Source: Acidobacteriota bacterium
Lineage (GTDB): Bacteria; Actinomycetota; Acidimicrobiia; Spongiisociales; UBA5794
Assembly: GCA_022574065.1 (NCBI GenBank)
Contig: JACZST010000096.1
Coordinates: forward strand, 1-7,283
Reading direction: 5' to 3'
Length of the DNA: 7,283 nt
Below, in pieces: positions 1 through 5,732 of this stretch. The position numbers and the translations under genes were made by a program. Positions within the stretch are counted from its first letter, which is position 1. Each line of letters starts with the position of its first letter. Below the pieces are notes generated by a model. That model was not told the DNA's origin, ran no database searches, and was given only the letters and a program-made list of their open reading frames with translations.

Positions 1-28
1 TCGCAAGTCGCAAGTCGCAAGTCGCAAG
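1..28. repeat. Four perfect tandem copies of a 7-bp unit (TCGCAAG)
   Basis: Four uninterrupted copies of TCGCAAG open the window, so the array probably continues to the left and may be why the sequence ends here. Read with the phase shifted, the unit is AAGTCGC. The copies form the left arm of a larger inverted repeat that closes at 140. Seen directly; function is not known. Confidence 0.9.
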
Positions 29-140
29 CCTTAAGGTCACACGTCACAAGTCAAGGGCCTTAACGTCACACGTCACAAGTCAAGGGCCGTCACGTCAATG
101 GCCTTCCTGGGCTTGCGTCCCGCGTTGCGTCTTGTGACTT
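5..140. repeat. Large imperfect inverted repeat built from heptads
   Basis: The left arm at 5-20 (AAGTCGCAAGTCGCAA) matches the reverse complement of 125-140 at 14 of 16 positions. Further in, 23-29 (CGCAAGC) is perfectly complementary to 111-117. The 29-bp tandem duplication lies in the enclosed loop, and its GTCACAAG words (43-50 and 72-79) are also complementary to 131-138, so alternative pairings exist. The gene to the left is outside the window, so I cannot say whose 3' end this is. Same design as the elements at 2179, 4421 and 6178. Confidence 0.65.
29..86. repeat. 29-bp direct tandem duplication
   Basis: Positions 29-57 and 58-86 are two copies of a 29-bp unit that differ only at the seventh base (G versus C). 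Each copy contains two GTCAC-type words (GTCACAC, GTCACAAG) and ends in CAAGGG. The pair lies inside the loop region of the larger inverted repeat at 5-140. There is no spacer between copies, so it is a tandem duplication, not a CRISPR unit. Confidence 0.88.
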
Positions 141-152
141 ACTCCAGACGAA

Positions 153-179
153 CCGAGGGCCGCCTTGCGGCGGCCTCGG
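153..179. terminator. GC-rich hairpin, possible terminator without T-tract
   Basis: CCGAGGGCCGCC (153-164) and GGCGGCCTCGG (169-179) pair almost fully with one bulged G, closing a TTGC loop. This is a very stable stem. No run of T follows on the + strand, so a classical intrinsic terminator is not fully supported. It could stop transcription arriving from the left, or be structure in the pyrE leader if transcription starts upstream of it. Confidence 0.45.
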
Positions 180-187
180 CTCGGGCT

Positions 188-215
188 AGACGGGAGGTAG
201 GAAGGCATCCTGTCT
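188..215. other. Second small hairpin ahead of pyrE
   Basis: AGACGGGA (188-195) pairs with TCCTGTCT (208-215) over eight positions including one G-T wobble, with a 12-nt loop. It lies just after the GC-rich hairpin and about 55 bases before the pyrE ATG. It might be a leader element, but no antiterminator or known pyrimidine-sensing motif is recognisable. Confidence 0.25.
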
Positions 216-270
216 GATTAACGTATCGACGGACCCATAAACCTTCTTGAGCGACTTTCGAGATTTTTCT

Positions 271-831
271 ATGACCACCGAAATCGACCCAAAAGGCCAC
301 TTGGTCGAACATCTGCGCCATCACTCGGTCCGGACCGACGGCCCATTCACGCTGCGCTCCGGCGAGACCTCAGACTGGTACATAGACGCCCGACAGACGA
401 CCTTCGACGGCTGGGGCGCCATTTTGGTCGGCGAGGCAGTGCTTGCCGCGCTCGACTCCCGGGTGACCGCCGTCGGGGGAATGACGCTGGGCGCGGACCC
501 GATTGCAGTTGCCACCGCCATCTCTGCTGCGCGCGCTCGCAAGCCAATCCAATCGTTCTCCATTCGTAAGGAATCCAAGGATCATGGCACCGGCGGCCGC
601 CTGGTAGGCCCGGTGGGCGCCGACGACGTGGTCGCCGTGCTCGAAGACACGACGACGACCGGGGCCGCCCTGATCGAGGCGATCGAGGTGCTCATCGATG
701 CGGGCATCGAGGTGGTACAGGCGATTGCTCTTGTCGACCGGAGCGGCGGTGCGGTTAGTGCTCGCCTCGCCGAAGCCGGCGTCCCGTACATTACCCTGAT
801 CACCCCGCAAGATCTTGGAGTGGCACCGTGA
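271..831 (+). CDS. pyrE: Orotate phosphoribosyltransferase
   Basis: PyrE makes orotidine 5'-phosphate from orotate and PRPP in the cytoplasm, the fifth step of de novo UMP synthesis. The 186-aa product has the expected N-terminal region (FTLRSGETSDWYIDAR, residues 26-41), the mobile catalytic loop with R99, K100, K103, D104 and H105 (FSIRKESKDHGTGG), and the PRPP-binding motif at about 120-132 (VVAVLEDTTTTGA, acidic pair E125-D126). I chose ATG 271; an in-frame TTG at 247 would add eight residues. Neither start has a convincing ribosome binding site, so a short or absent leader is possible. Its stop overlaps the next start as GTGA, which suggests translational coupling. The motif order and length are typical of the family. 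Confidence 0.93.
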   Translation: MTTEIDPKGHLVEHLRHHSVRTDGPFTLRSGETSDWYIDARQTTFDGWGAILVGEAVLAALDSRVTAVGGMTLGADPIAVATAISAARARKPIQSFSIRKESKDHGTGGRLVGPVGADDVVAVLEDTTTTGAALIEAIEVLIDAGIEVVQAIALVDRSGGAVSARLAEAGVPYITLITPQDLGVAP

Positions 832-1412
832 AACTGCTCCAGGTGCACCGGTCGCCGATACGGCTTTTTCTCTTCGGGTTGGTCGGCCTCGTGCTCATGG
901 TGACCGCGGTGGATGTGATGTGGGGTCACTGGGTTTCGACGCCACCGGAATCTCAAGACGGCCTCCTCACCACCACCGGGGCGAACCAACAACGTGCCGA
1001 CTTCTTTTGGGGAGTTCCGATGCTGTTGGCCGGTGTCGGGCTCTTCGGCTACGCCGTGATCTCGCTGTTGCAGCGAGAACCGGTGTTGGTTTTGCGTGAC
1101 GACGGGGTCGAGTTTCAGGTCGGAGCGCCGGGCACCAGTCCAGCGTTCGTGCCATGGGACGCCATCGCCGACGTCTACCTTGCGCACGATCCCGACCCGG
1201 ACGACGGGTCACCGAGCGACGTTGTGGTGTTCGTCGTGACCGACACCCATCTTCTCCCGGAACAGCCGTGGGATGCGCAGTGGGAGGGCAGCAGGCTGAA
1301 GGTGAATGCCACCAGCTGGGAACGCCACTCGGAGGACGTCGTCGTCCACGCCAGGGTGGCCATGGAGGCCTTTCATCGCGATCGACCTCTCGAGGACCGC
1401 AACGATGGCTGA
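828..1412 (+). CDS. Two-helix membrane protein with PH-like C-terminal domain
   Basis: I do not recognise a named gene. The 194-aa product has two hydrophobic segments, about residues 11-31 (IRLFLFGLVGLVLMVTAVDV) and 59-82, separated by a short polar stretch that probably lies outside the cell. A soluble tail follows, about 85-190. The tail carries the pattern LVLRDDGVEF...FVPWDAIADVYL, which resembles bacterial PH-like domains where a 'W..I' strand follows the helices; this is inference from pattern. The tail has an acidic loop (DPDPDDGSPSD, 121-131). The GTG start overlaps the pyrE stop by four bases, and the gene ends eight bases inside nfo, so all three are probably co-translated. Function is unknown; a membrane-associated role is likely. 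Confidence 0.8.
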   Translation: MKLLQVHRSPIRLFLFGLVGLVLMVTAVDVMWGHWVSTPPESQDGLLTTTGANQQRADFFWGVPMLLAGVGLFGYAVISLLQREPVLVLRDDGVEFQVGAPGTSPAFVPWDAIADVYLAHDPDPDDGSPSDVVVFVVTDTHLLPEQPWDAQWEGSRLKVNATSWERHSEDVVVHARVAMEAFHRDRPLEDRNDG

Positions 1413-2184
1413 CTACCTGATAGGGGCGCACGTCGGGTCGGAGGATCCGCTGCAAGCCGCCGCGGCGAGATCGGCGGACGCAGTCCAGATCTTCCTCGCC
1501 AATCCGCAGTCGTGGAAGAAGCCGGACCCTCGCGACGACGTGGATGCGCTGAGGGCGAACAAGCTCCCGATTTATGTGCACGCCCCGTATCCGATGAACC
1601 TGGCCTCCGGCAACAACAGGGTTCGCATTCCATCGCGCAAGACCCTCGCCCATATTGTCAGCGCGGCAGCTGAGTTCGGCGCCGCAGGGGTGGTCGTGCA
1701 CGGCGGGAGCGTGGAGGACGACGAAGACCTCGCTGTCGGGTTCGAACGGTGGCGCAAGGCGTTGGACTCCTTCGATGTGACCGTACCGATCCTCGTCGAG
1801 AACACCGCGGGCAGCGGCAATACCGTGATGCAGGATTTGAATAACTACGGCCCGCTGTGGGAGGCGATAGGGGACTACGACGTGGGTGTGTGCCTCGACA
1901 CCTGCCACGCCTGGGCCGCCGGCGCCGCCATGGAGGACGCAGTCGACCTCATCGCCGGGCTGACAGGAGGTATCGCTCTCGTCCATGCCAACGATTCACG
2001 AGACCCCGCAGGTTCTCACCGTGACCGGCACGAGAACCTGGGTCACGGCGAGATCCCAGAGGAACTGCTGGTTGGTGTAGTCCTGGCAGCAAAGGCAACT
2101 GCGATCGTTGAGACCAGGGGCGACGCGGCCCAACAGATGGCTGATATCGGTTGGCTTCGAGAGAGGCTCACAGCAGGCAAGTAA
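1405..2184 (+). CDS. nfo: Endonuclease IV (AP endonuclease)
   Basis: Endonuclease IV cuts DNA 5' of abasic sites in base excision repair and uses three zinc ions in a TIM barrel. The 259-aa product keeps all nine expected metal ligands in order: H59 (YVHAPY), H99 (VVHGG), E132 (VENTAG), D165 and H168 (CLDTCHAWAAG), H194 (VHANDS), D207 and H209 (DRHENLGHG) and E236 (VETRG). The N-terminal ADAVQIFLANPQSWK block is also characteristic. Start ATG 1405 gives the normal family N terminus (MADYLIGAHVG); an upstream in-frame ATG at 1306 would only add sequence read out of frame from the preceding gene. The gene overlaps its neighbour by eight bases. The stop codon lies in the left arm of a hairpin at 2179-2229. 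Confidence 0.95.
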   Translation: MADYLIGAHVGSEDPLQAAAARSADAVQIFLANPQSWKKPDPRDDVDALRANKLPIYVHAPYPMNLASGNNRVRIPSRKTLAHIVSAAAEFGAAGVVVHGGSVEDDEDLAVGFERWRKALDSFDVTVPILVENTAGSGNTVMQDLNNYGPLWEAIGDYDVGVCLDTCHAWAAGAAMEDAVDLIAGLTGGIALVHANDSRDPAGSHRDRHENLGHGEIPEELLVGVVLAAKATAIVETRGDAAQQMADIGWLRERLTAGK

Positions 2185-2229
2185 CCAGTACCAAGGAACG
2201 AGTAACGGGCTACTTGGTACTTGGTACTT
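2179..2229. terminator. Heptad-built hairpin over the nfo stop, likely bidirectional terminator
   Basis: The left arm at 2179-2195 matches the reverse complement of 2213-2229 at 15 of 17 positions, with a 17-nt loop. The right side holds two exact TACTTGG units (2211-2217, 2218-2224) and a partial third. The nfo stop TAA (2182-2184) is inside the left arm. Only TTT then CT follows, so the T-tract is weak. Its place between convergent genes (nfo and the leftward gene ending at 2297) supports a terminator role in both directions; this role is inferred. Confidence 0.65.
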
Positions 2230-2296
2230 TCTAGTCCTCACGCCTGAGCGTTGCGGATGAGGCGGCAGAAGAATGAGACCGCAGATTCGAGGTGCC

Positions 2297-2779
2297 TCAG
2301 TATCCGCTGCTGAGTTTCCGGTAGTCCCAGGACACCACTTCAACGGGTTCAACGACCACCGCCGTCTGTTTTGCGGCGAAGCCAGCGAAATACTCCCTGA
2401 CCTCTTCCTCGGGGGTGGCGCCCGGCTCCACGCCGGCGAAGAATGCATATCGGTCGGCGAGTGCCACGTACAGATCGAGGCAATAGTCGGCGTCGTCGAC
2501 GAGGTTGGCCTCGCCTTTGACCATCACTCCTCGTAGCTCGGTGTAGCCAGTTCCTTCTTCGACGAGCACGGTGAGGTTGGGGTCGCGGCGCAGGTTCAGG
2601 ATCTTCTGCGATTTCGAGAAGGATCGAAACACGATCTTGCCGTCTTCGACGACGAACCACATTGGTACCAGGTGCGGATAACCGTCGGGATCGTTCGATG
2701 CGACCTGGAGGGACTTCTGCCCTTCGCTGAGAAACTCGAGGAGCTCGGCCTCGGTCATCGATATGTCTTTGCGGGCCAT
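2297..2779 (-). CDS. PPOX-class flavin/F420 split-barrel protein
   Basis: The 160-aa product belongs to the pyridoxamine 5'-phosphate oxidase-like split barrel family. Actinobacterial members often bind F420 or FMN and reduce small substrates, and some have other or unknown substrates. Visible family features are the first strands LQVASNDPDGYPHLVPMWFVVEDGKIVF (about 24-51), the FSKSQKILNLRRDPNLTVLVEEG block (about 54-76), ELRGVMVKGEANLVDD (about 81-96), and the C-terminal VVSWDYRKLSSGY, close to the SWDHRKL ending common in this group. The start is ATG at 2779, reading leftward; there is no clear Shine-Dalgarno, so a leaderless message is possible. It is convergent with nfo and divergent from panB. 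Cofactor and substrate cannot be told from sequence alone. Confidence 0.85.
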   Translation of the reverse strand: MARKDISMTEAELLEFLSEGQKSLQVASNDPDGYPHLVPMWFVVEDGKIVFRSFSKSQKILNLRRDPNLTVLVEEGTGYTELRGVMVKGEANLVDDADYCLDLYVALADRYAFFAGVEPGATPEEEVREYFAGFAAKQTAVVVEPVEVVSWDYRKLSSGY

Positions 2780-2953
2780 GGGACCACGCTAGCTGTCCCG
2801 GAATCCCGGAGAGTTTGGTAGCGTTGTATTCCAGGAACCGCAGGCACGGGCGACCAACGGGCCCCCGAGGCGGCCGATGCCACACCCGGTTCCACAGTGG
2901 AGAGACTGCACAGACGTTCCCCCAACCCGAGCGGTGGGGAGAGAGGAGCAGCA
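2780..2953. promoter_or_regulatory. Divergent intergenic region between the PPOX gene and panB
   Basis: This 174-bp gap must hold the promoters for both flanking genes. Seen in it: a direct repeat TCCCGGA at 2796-2802 and 2804-2810, close to the PPOX start; a 7-bp inverted repeat GGAACCG (2834-2840) with CGGTTCC (2887-2893); and a small CCCCA/TGGGG hairpin (2920-2924 with 2935-2939) just before the panB ribosome binding site AGGAG (2944-2948). I could not pick out convincing -35/-10 pairs and recognise no riboswitch. Confidence 0.4.
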
Positions 2954-3817
2954 ATGGCCAAGATCACCGTCCCTGGTATTCGGTCGCGCAAGGGCGGAGC
3001 AAGGATCAAGATGGTCACCGCCTACGACCACCCATCTGCGGTTATCGCCGATCGGGCTGGTGCCGACATCATTCTGGTCGGAGACTCGGTAGCAAACGTC
3101 GTCCTCGGCCACGAGGACACCCTTGCCGTGGATGTCGACGTCATGGTGCACCACACTGCGGCCGTTTCGCGGGCCAAGCCGGACGCGCTCGTGGTCGGCG
3201 ACATGCCATGGATGAGCTATCACGTCTCGGCCGAGGACACCGTGCGCAACGCCGGCCGCTTCGTTCGCGAGGGCGGCGCAGGAGCCGTGAAACTCGAGGG
3301 CGGAAGGAAACGACTCGAGGCAATCGAGAAGGTCATCGATGCCGAGATCCCGATTATGGGCCATCTCGGGCTCACCCCCCAGTCCATCCACACCATGGGC
3401 GGATACAAAGTGCAAGGGAAACAGGCACAGGCGGCGTATGAGCTCATCAGCGACGCTCAATCGCTGGCGGGTGCCGGGGTGTTCGCTCTCGTGCTCGAGG
3501 CGGTCCCCGACAAGGTTGCCGAGATCGTCACCAGGGAGATCCCTATCCCGACCATCGGGATAGGTGCCGGCCCTCATTGCGATGGGCAGGTGCTCGTTTA
3601 CCACGATGTGCTCGGGCTTGGCAGCGGCGACTTCCAGCCGAAGTTCGTTCGCCGCTACGCCAACCTGGCGGACGACGCCGTCGCCGCCATGGAACGGTTC
3701 TTTGCCGACATCGAGTCTGGCGATTTCCCTTCGGACGAAGAGACCTACCACATGGCTACAGACTCCGCCGAAATTCTCGCTGGCCTGGCCGATCTGGAGG
3801 CACACGCCAAACAGTGA
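2954..3817 (+). CDS. panB: 3-methyl-2-oxobutanoate hydroxymethyltransferase
   Basis: PanB transfers a hydroxymethyl group from methylene-tetrahydrofolate to alpha-ketoisovalerate to make ketopantoate, the first committed step of pantothenate and CoA synthesis. The 287-aa product shows the metal and catalytic positions of the family: D44 in LVGDS, D83 in VGDMPW, E115 in VKLEGG and E182 in LEAVP. It also has GHLGLTPQS (136-144) and the IPTIGIGAGPHCDGQVLVYHD block (198-218). I chose ATG 2954 because AGGAG sits five bases upstream and the protein then begins MAKITVPGIRSRKG, as in relatives. An earlier in-frame start at 2897 would add 19 unconserved residues. No other pan gene is in the window. 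Confidence 0.95.
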   Translation: MAKITVPGIRSRKGGARIKMVTAYDHPSAVIADRAGADIILVGDSVANVVLGHEDTLAVDVDVMVHHTAAVSRAKPDALVVGDMPWMSYHVSAEDTVRNAGRFVREGGAGAVKLEGGRKRLEAIEKVIDAEIPIMGHLGLTPQSIHTMGGYKVQGKQAQAAYELISDAQSLAGAGVFALVLEAVPDKVAEIVTREIPIPTIGIGAGPHCDGQVLVYHDVLGLGSGDFQPKFVRRYANLADDAVAAMERFFADIESGDFPSDEETYHMATDSAEILAGLADLEAHAKQ

Positions 3818-3853
3818 CCTGAGCAGCCACCGATAGGTGACCCGTCGACAGAA

Positions 3854-3869
3854 GGGGGAGCCCTCTTCC
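3854..3869 (+). terminator. Weak hairpin downstream of panB
   Basis: GGGGGA (3854-3859) can pair with TCTTCC (3864-3869) in RNA using two G-U wobbles around a GCCC loop, and CCGCTTTC follows. It lies 36 bases after the panB stop and could end its message. The rest of 3818-3942 shows no tRNA, repeat or credible small gene. Unlike the other gaps, it has no heptad array. Confidence 0.25.
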
Positions 3870-3942
3870 CGCTTTCGGCTACGGGCCGCTCGGGCCACGG
3901 CTCCGCAGCTGGTCTTTTCGACGAGGACCGGATCGCGCTTTG

Positions 3943-3970
3943 TTGCGGAGCCTCTGGGGCGCGGTACGGT
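3943..3970 (+). promoter_or_regulatory. Putative promoter for a leaderless DUF192 message
   Basis: TTGCGG (3943-3948) and TACGGT (3965-3970) form a -35/-10 pair with a 16-bp spacer. The -10 box ends eight bases before ATG 3979, so transcription would begin at or next to the start codon. No Shine-Dalgarno is present before that ATG, which agrees with a leaderless message. Inferred from spacing and the actinobacterial TAnnnT pattern. Confidence 0.4.
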
Positions 3971-3978
3971 TCCGTTCA

Positions 3979-4425
3979 ATGGCAATCCGACTGCTGGCGC
4001 TGGTTTTCGTGGCGGCCACCGTTGTCGCGTGCACTGGATCGTCGGCGCCCCCCCTGGCGGGTTTGACCTCGACAACCATCTCCATCGACGACCGCGATCT
4101 CACCGTGGCCGTTGCCGATACGCCGCAGGCTCGGGGCCGGGGCTTGATGGGCATCACCGACCTCGGTGGCCTCGACGGCATGCTGTTCGTGTTCGATAAC
4201 GATATCGAAGCCGGGTTCTGGATGAAGGACACGCTGATCCCGCTCGACATCGCCTTTTTCGATGTCGAAGGGCTGGCCGTGGACCGGCTGAGCATGGAGC
4301 CATGCACCGCCAACCCGTGCCCGACGTACAACGCGGCGGGTCCGTACCGGTTCGCCGTCGAAGCCCCTGCTGGTGACCTGAGCTTTGTCGGTGAAGGTTC
4401 GGTGTTGGTTCTGCTGGATGAGTAG
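3979..4425 (+). CDS. DUF192 family lipoprotein
   Basis: The 148-aa product is a DUF192 protein, a small beta-rich family of uncertain function, often exported. It starts with a lipoprotein-type signal (MAIRLLALVFVAATVVAC) with lipobox VVAC and the lipidated cysteine at residue 18. The domain follows from about 33: RGRGLMGITDL (52-62), GMLFVFDN (67-74), and the signature GFWMKDTLIPLDIAFFD (79-95). Two further cysteines, C109 and C114 (EPCTANPCPTY), may form a disulfide outside the membrane. ATG 3979 is preferred because it places the signal peptide at the N terminus; a longer frame from 3940 would bury it. It appears to have its own promoter, and its stop codon TAG is the first unit of the repeat array at 4421. 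Confidence 0.87.
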   Translation: MAIRLLALVFVAATVVACTGSSAPPLAGLTSTTISIDDRDLTVAVADTPQARGRGLMGITDLGGLDGMLFVFDNDIEAGFWMKDTLIPLDIAFFDVEGLAVDRLSMEPCTANPCPTYNAAGPYRFAVEAPAGDLSFVGEGSVLVLLDE

Positions 4426-4490
4426 CGAAGTAGTGGAGCAGTAGCCAAGTAGCGCAGTAGCGAAGGAAGACGCTGTTCTACTGATCTACT
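4421..4490. terminator. Octad-built inverted repeat at the DUF192 stop
   Basis: Five AGTAG words start at 4421, 4429, 4440, 4448 and 4456, mostly 8 bp apart (unit close to AGTAGCGA). They are answered by two exact CTACTGAT units at 4478-4485 and 4486-4493. Positions 4448-4460 and 4478-4490 pair at 11 of 13 positions, with a 17-nt loop. The first AGTAG contains the DUF192 stop codon. No T-tract follows. It lies between two rightward units and probably ends the first; a terminator or 3'-end stabiliser role is inferred. Confidence 0.6.
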
Positions 4491-4503
4491 GATGTACCGG
4501 ATG

Positions 4504-4509
4504 TACACT
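4504..4509 (+). promoter_or_regulatory. Possible -10 box for the rpsF operon
   Basis: TACACT fits the TAnnnT -10 pattern and lies just past the right arm of the 4421-4490 element, so the -35 region would fall inside that arm. A clear -35 is not seen. A start near 4516 would give a leader of about 90 bases before rpsF, which contains the hairpins annotated below. Confidence 0.35.
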
Positions 4510-4527
4510 CCCCGCCGTAACGCGACC

Positions 4528-4601
4528 CGATCCAGCTGAGATCGCGACGCCACGATCCTGTCCCTGAACGGGACCATCCGCCGCGCGGATGTCCAGAGGA
4601 G
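4528..4601 (+). promoter_or_regulatory. Structured rpsF leader, candidate S6:S18 autoregulatory site
   Basis: Three local stems are visible. CGATC (4528-4532) pairs with GATCG (4540-4544). GTCCC (4560-4564) pairs with GGGAC (4570-4574). ATCCG (4576-4580) pairs with CGGAT (4586-4590) around a CCGCG loop, and this last hairpin is extended by GGAC (4571-4574) with GTCC (4591-4594) leaving one bulged C. Thus GGGAC can pair either upstream or downstream. The ribosome binding site AGGAG (4597-4601) follows directly. In many bacteria the S6:S18 complex binds a CCG-containing hairpin in the rpsF leader; whether this is one is inference. Confidence 0.4.
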
Positions 4602-4606
4602 TTGAT

Positions 4607-4900
4607 ATGCGCTCGTATGAGCTGACCATCATTCACCGGCCCGACATGGCCGAAGCGGATGTTCAAAAGCAGATCGCGGAGGTTTCCGCGACCATTGACA
4701 CCAGCGGATCGGTCACTGGATCTGACTTCTGGGGAAAGCGCCGCTTCGCTTACGAGATAGACCACATGAACGAGGGTTATTACTCGGTGCTCGATTTCGA
4801 AGGCGACATCAACCTTGTCGAGGCCCTGGACCGGGCACTGGGCCTCTCCGACGCAGTGGTTCGCCACAAGGTTCTGCGCAGGGTCGATCGCGAGAGCTGA
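4607..4900 (+). CDS. rpsF: Small ribosomal subunit protein bS6
   Basis: bS6 sits on the platform of the 30S subunit as a partner of bS18. The 97-aa product has the usual start MRSYELTIIHRPDM, the WGKRRFAYEIDHMNEGYYSVLDFEG core (about 43-67) and the C-terminal ALGLSDAVVRHKVLRRVD (about 77-94), of normal length. ATG 4607 is chosen because AGGAG lies five bases before it and the protein then starts as in relatives; the in-frame ATG at 4589 would overlap the leader hairpin and ribosome binding site. First gene of the rpsF-ssb-rpsR-rplI operon; ssb follows after 66 bases. Confidence 0.96.
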   Translation: MRSYELTIIHRPDMAEADVQKQIAEVSATIDTSGSVTGSDFWGKRRFAYEIDHMNEGYYSVLDFEGDINLVEALDRALGLSDAVVRHKVLRRVDRES

Positions 4901-4966
4901 TTTCGTGTCACAGGCTCCCGGCATGATGCAGGGGCGCAACGCGAGAATGAGAGAAGAGAGAAGCGA

Positions 4967-5419
4967 ATGAGCAATACGAATAGCGTCACCCTTATCGGAA
5001 ACCTCGTCGACGATCCGGAGCTCCGGTTCACGCCGTCCGGCGTTGCCATGACCAAGATTCGCTTCGCCGTCAACAAGCGGTACCAGAACCGCGACGGCGA
5101 ATGGCAGGAAGAGACCAGTTTCTTTGGCGGCACGTGCTGGCGTGATATGGCAGAGAATGTCGCCGAGTCTCTGCAGAAGGGCCTGCGCGTGATTGTCGTC
5201 GGCGAACTCCAGCAGCGGTCGTGGGAGACCCAGGAGGGCGACAAGCGGTCGGTCGTCGAGGTCGACATCAAGGAGATCGGGCCATCGGTGCGGTGGGCAA
5301 CCACCACCGTCACCAAGACGCCGAGGGACGGAGCGTGGGCCGACCAGAGCGACGAGAAGGTAGCCGCGGCCGCCCCGGTCGCCAAGACCGACTACGGCCC
5401 GGACGAGGCGCCCTTCTAA
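4967..5419 (+). CDS. ssb: Single-stranded DNA-binding protein
   Basis: SSB coats single-stranded DNA in replication, repair and recombination and recruits partners through its C-terminal tip. The 150-aa product has the OB fold at about 1-110, with NSVTLIGNLVDDPELRFTPSG (5-25), RYQNRDGEWQEETSFF (38-53), CW (57-58), AENVAESLQKG (62-72) and QRSWETQEGDKRS (83-95), all typical of actinobacterial SSB. The tail is short (about 40 residues), has no long glycine-rich run, and ends DYGPDEAPF, a recognisable acidic-PF tip. The purine-rich GAGAGAAG before ATG 4967 is a loose ribosome binding site. Its place between rpsF and rpsR is the classic arrangement. Confidence 0.96.
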   Translation: MSNTNSVTLIGNLVDDPELRFTPSGVAMTKIRFAVNKRYQNRDGEWQEETSFFGGTCWRDMAENVAESLQKGLRVIVVGELQQRSWETQEGDKRSVVEVDIKEIGPSVRWATTTVTKTPRDGAWADQSDEKVAAAAPVAKTDYGPDEAPF

Positions 5420-5435
5420 ACAGGAGAACACCCCG

Positions 5436-5732
5436 ATGCCCAGATCCAAGGATCGCAAACCGAAACGCCGTCGTCAGCGGGACGAGCCGAGGCGCCGCAA
5501 GCGGATCGTCCACAAGTTTGCCGAGGACGACTATGTCGACTACAAGGACATCGCCTTGCTGCGCAAATTCATGTCAGACCGCGGCAAGATCCGGTCGCGA
5601 CGCGTCACCGGGCTGAGTGCCAAACGTCAACGCCAGGTTGCCATCGCAATCAAGAACGCGCGTGAGATGGCCATGCTCCCGTACATGTCAACGAAGCAAC
5701 CTTCGAAGCAGGGGTCGAGGCAACGGCGATGA
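5436..5732 (+). CDS. rpsR: Small ribosomal subunit protein bS18, cysteine-free form
   Basis: bS18 pairs with bS6 on the 30S platform. The 98-aa product has a very basic N-terminal stretch (residues 1-27), then VDYKDIALLRKFMSDRGKIRSRRVTGLSAKRQRQVAIAIKNAREMAMLPY as the conserved core, and a basic tail. There is no cysteine anywhere, whereas many actinobacterial operon copies carry a CxxC zinc-type N-terminal motif; this is therefore the zinc-independent (C-minus) type. AGGAG at 5422-5426 lies nine bases before ATG 5436. The stop overlaps rplI as ATGA. Confidence 0.95.
   Translation: MPRSKDRKPKRRRQRDEPRRRKRIVHKFAEDDYVDYKDIALLRKFMSDRGKIRSRRVTGLSAKRQRQVAIAIKNAREMAMLPYMSTKQPSKQGSRQRR

Noticed and set aside
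1..86. Possible CRISPR array from the repeated units at the left end
   Set aside because: The copies are directly adjacent with no unique spacers, and the 7-bp and 29-bp units are of two different kinds. This is tandem duplication.
967..1986. Leftward open frame (about 340 codons) across nfo and its neighbour
   Set aside because: It is antisense to two well-supported genes, has an Arg/Pro-rich composition and no domain pattern.
2897..2953. Earlier in-frame start for panB
   Set aside because: The extra 19 residues are Arg/Pro-rich and unlike PanB N termini, and the strong AGGAG lies just before ATG 2954.
3818..3978. tRNA or small RNA gene in the gap after panB
   Set aside because: No cloverleaf, T-arm GTTCGA-type motif or CCA end is visible. 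Only weak GC-rich local pairings are present.
2789..4075. Long leftward open frame (about 428 codons) across panB
   Set aside because: It lies antisense to panB, which has all catalytic residues. The leftward translation has no recognisable domain, and long antisense frames are common in GC-rich genes.
4478..5458. Leftward open frame (about 326 codons) across rpsF and ssb
   Set aside because: It is antisense to two certain housekeeping genes and shows no family features.
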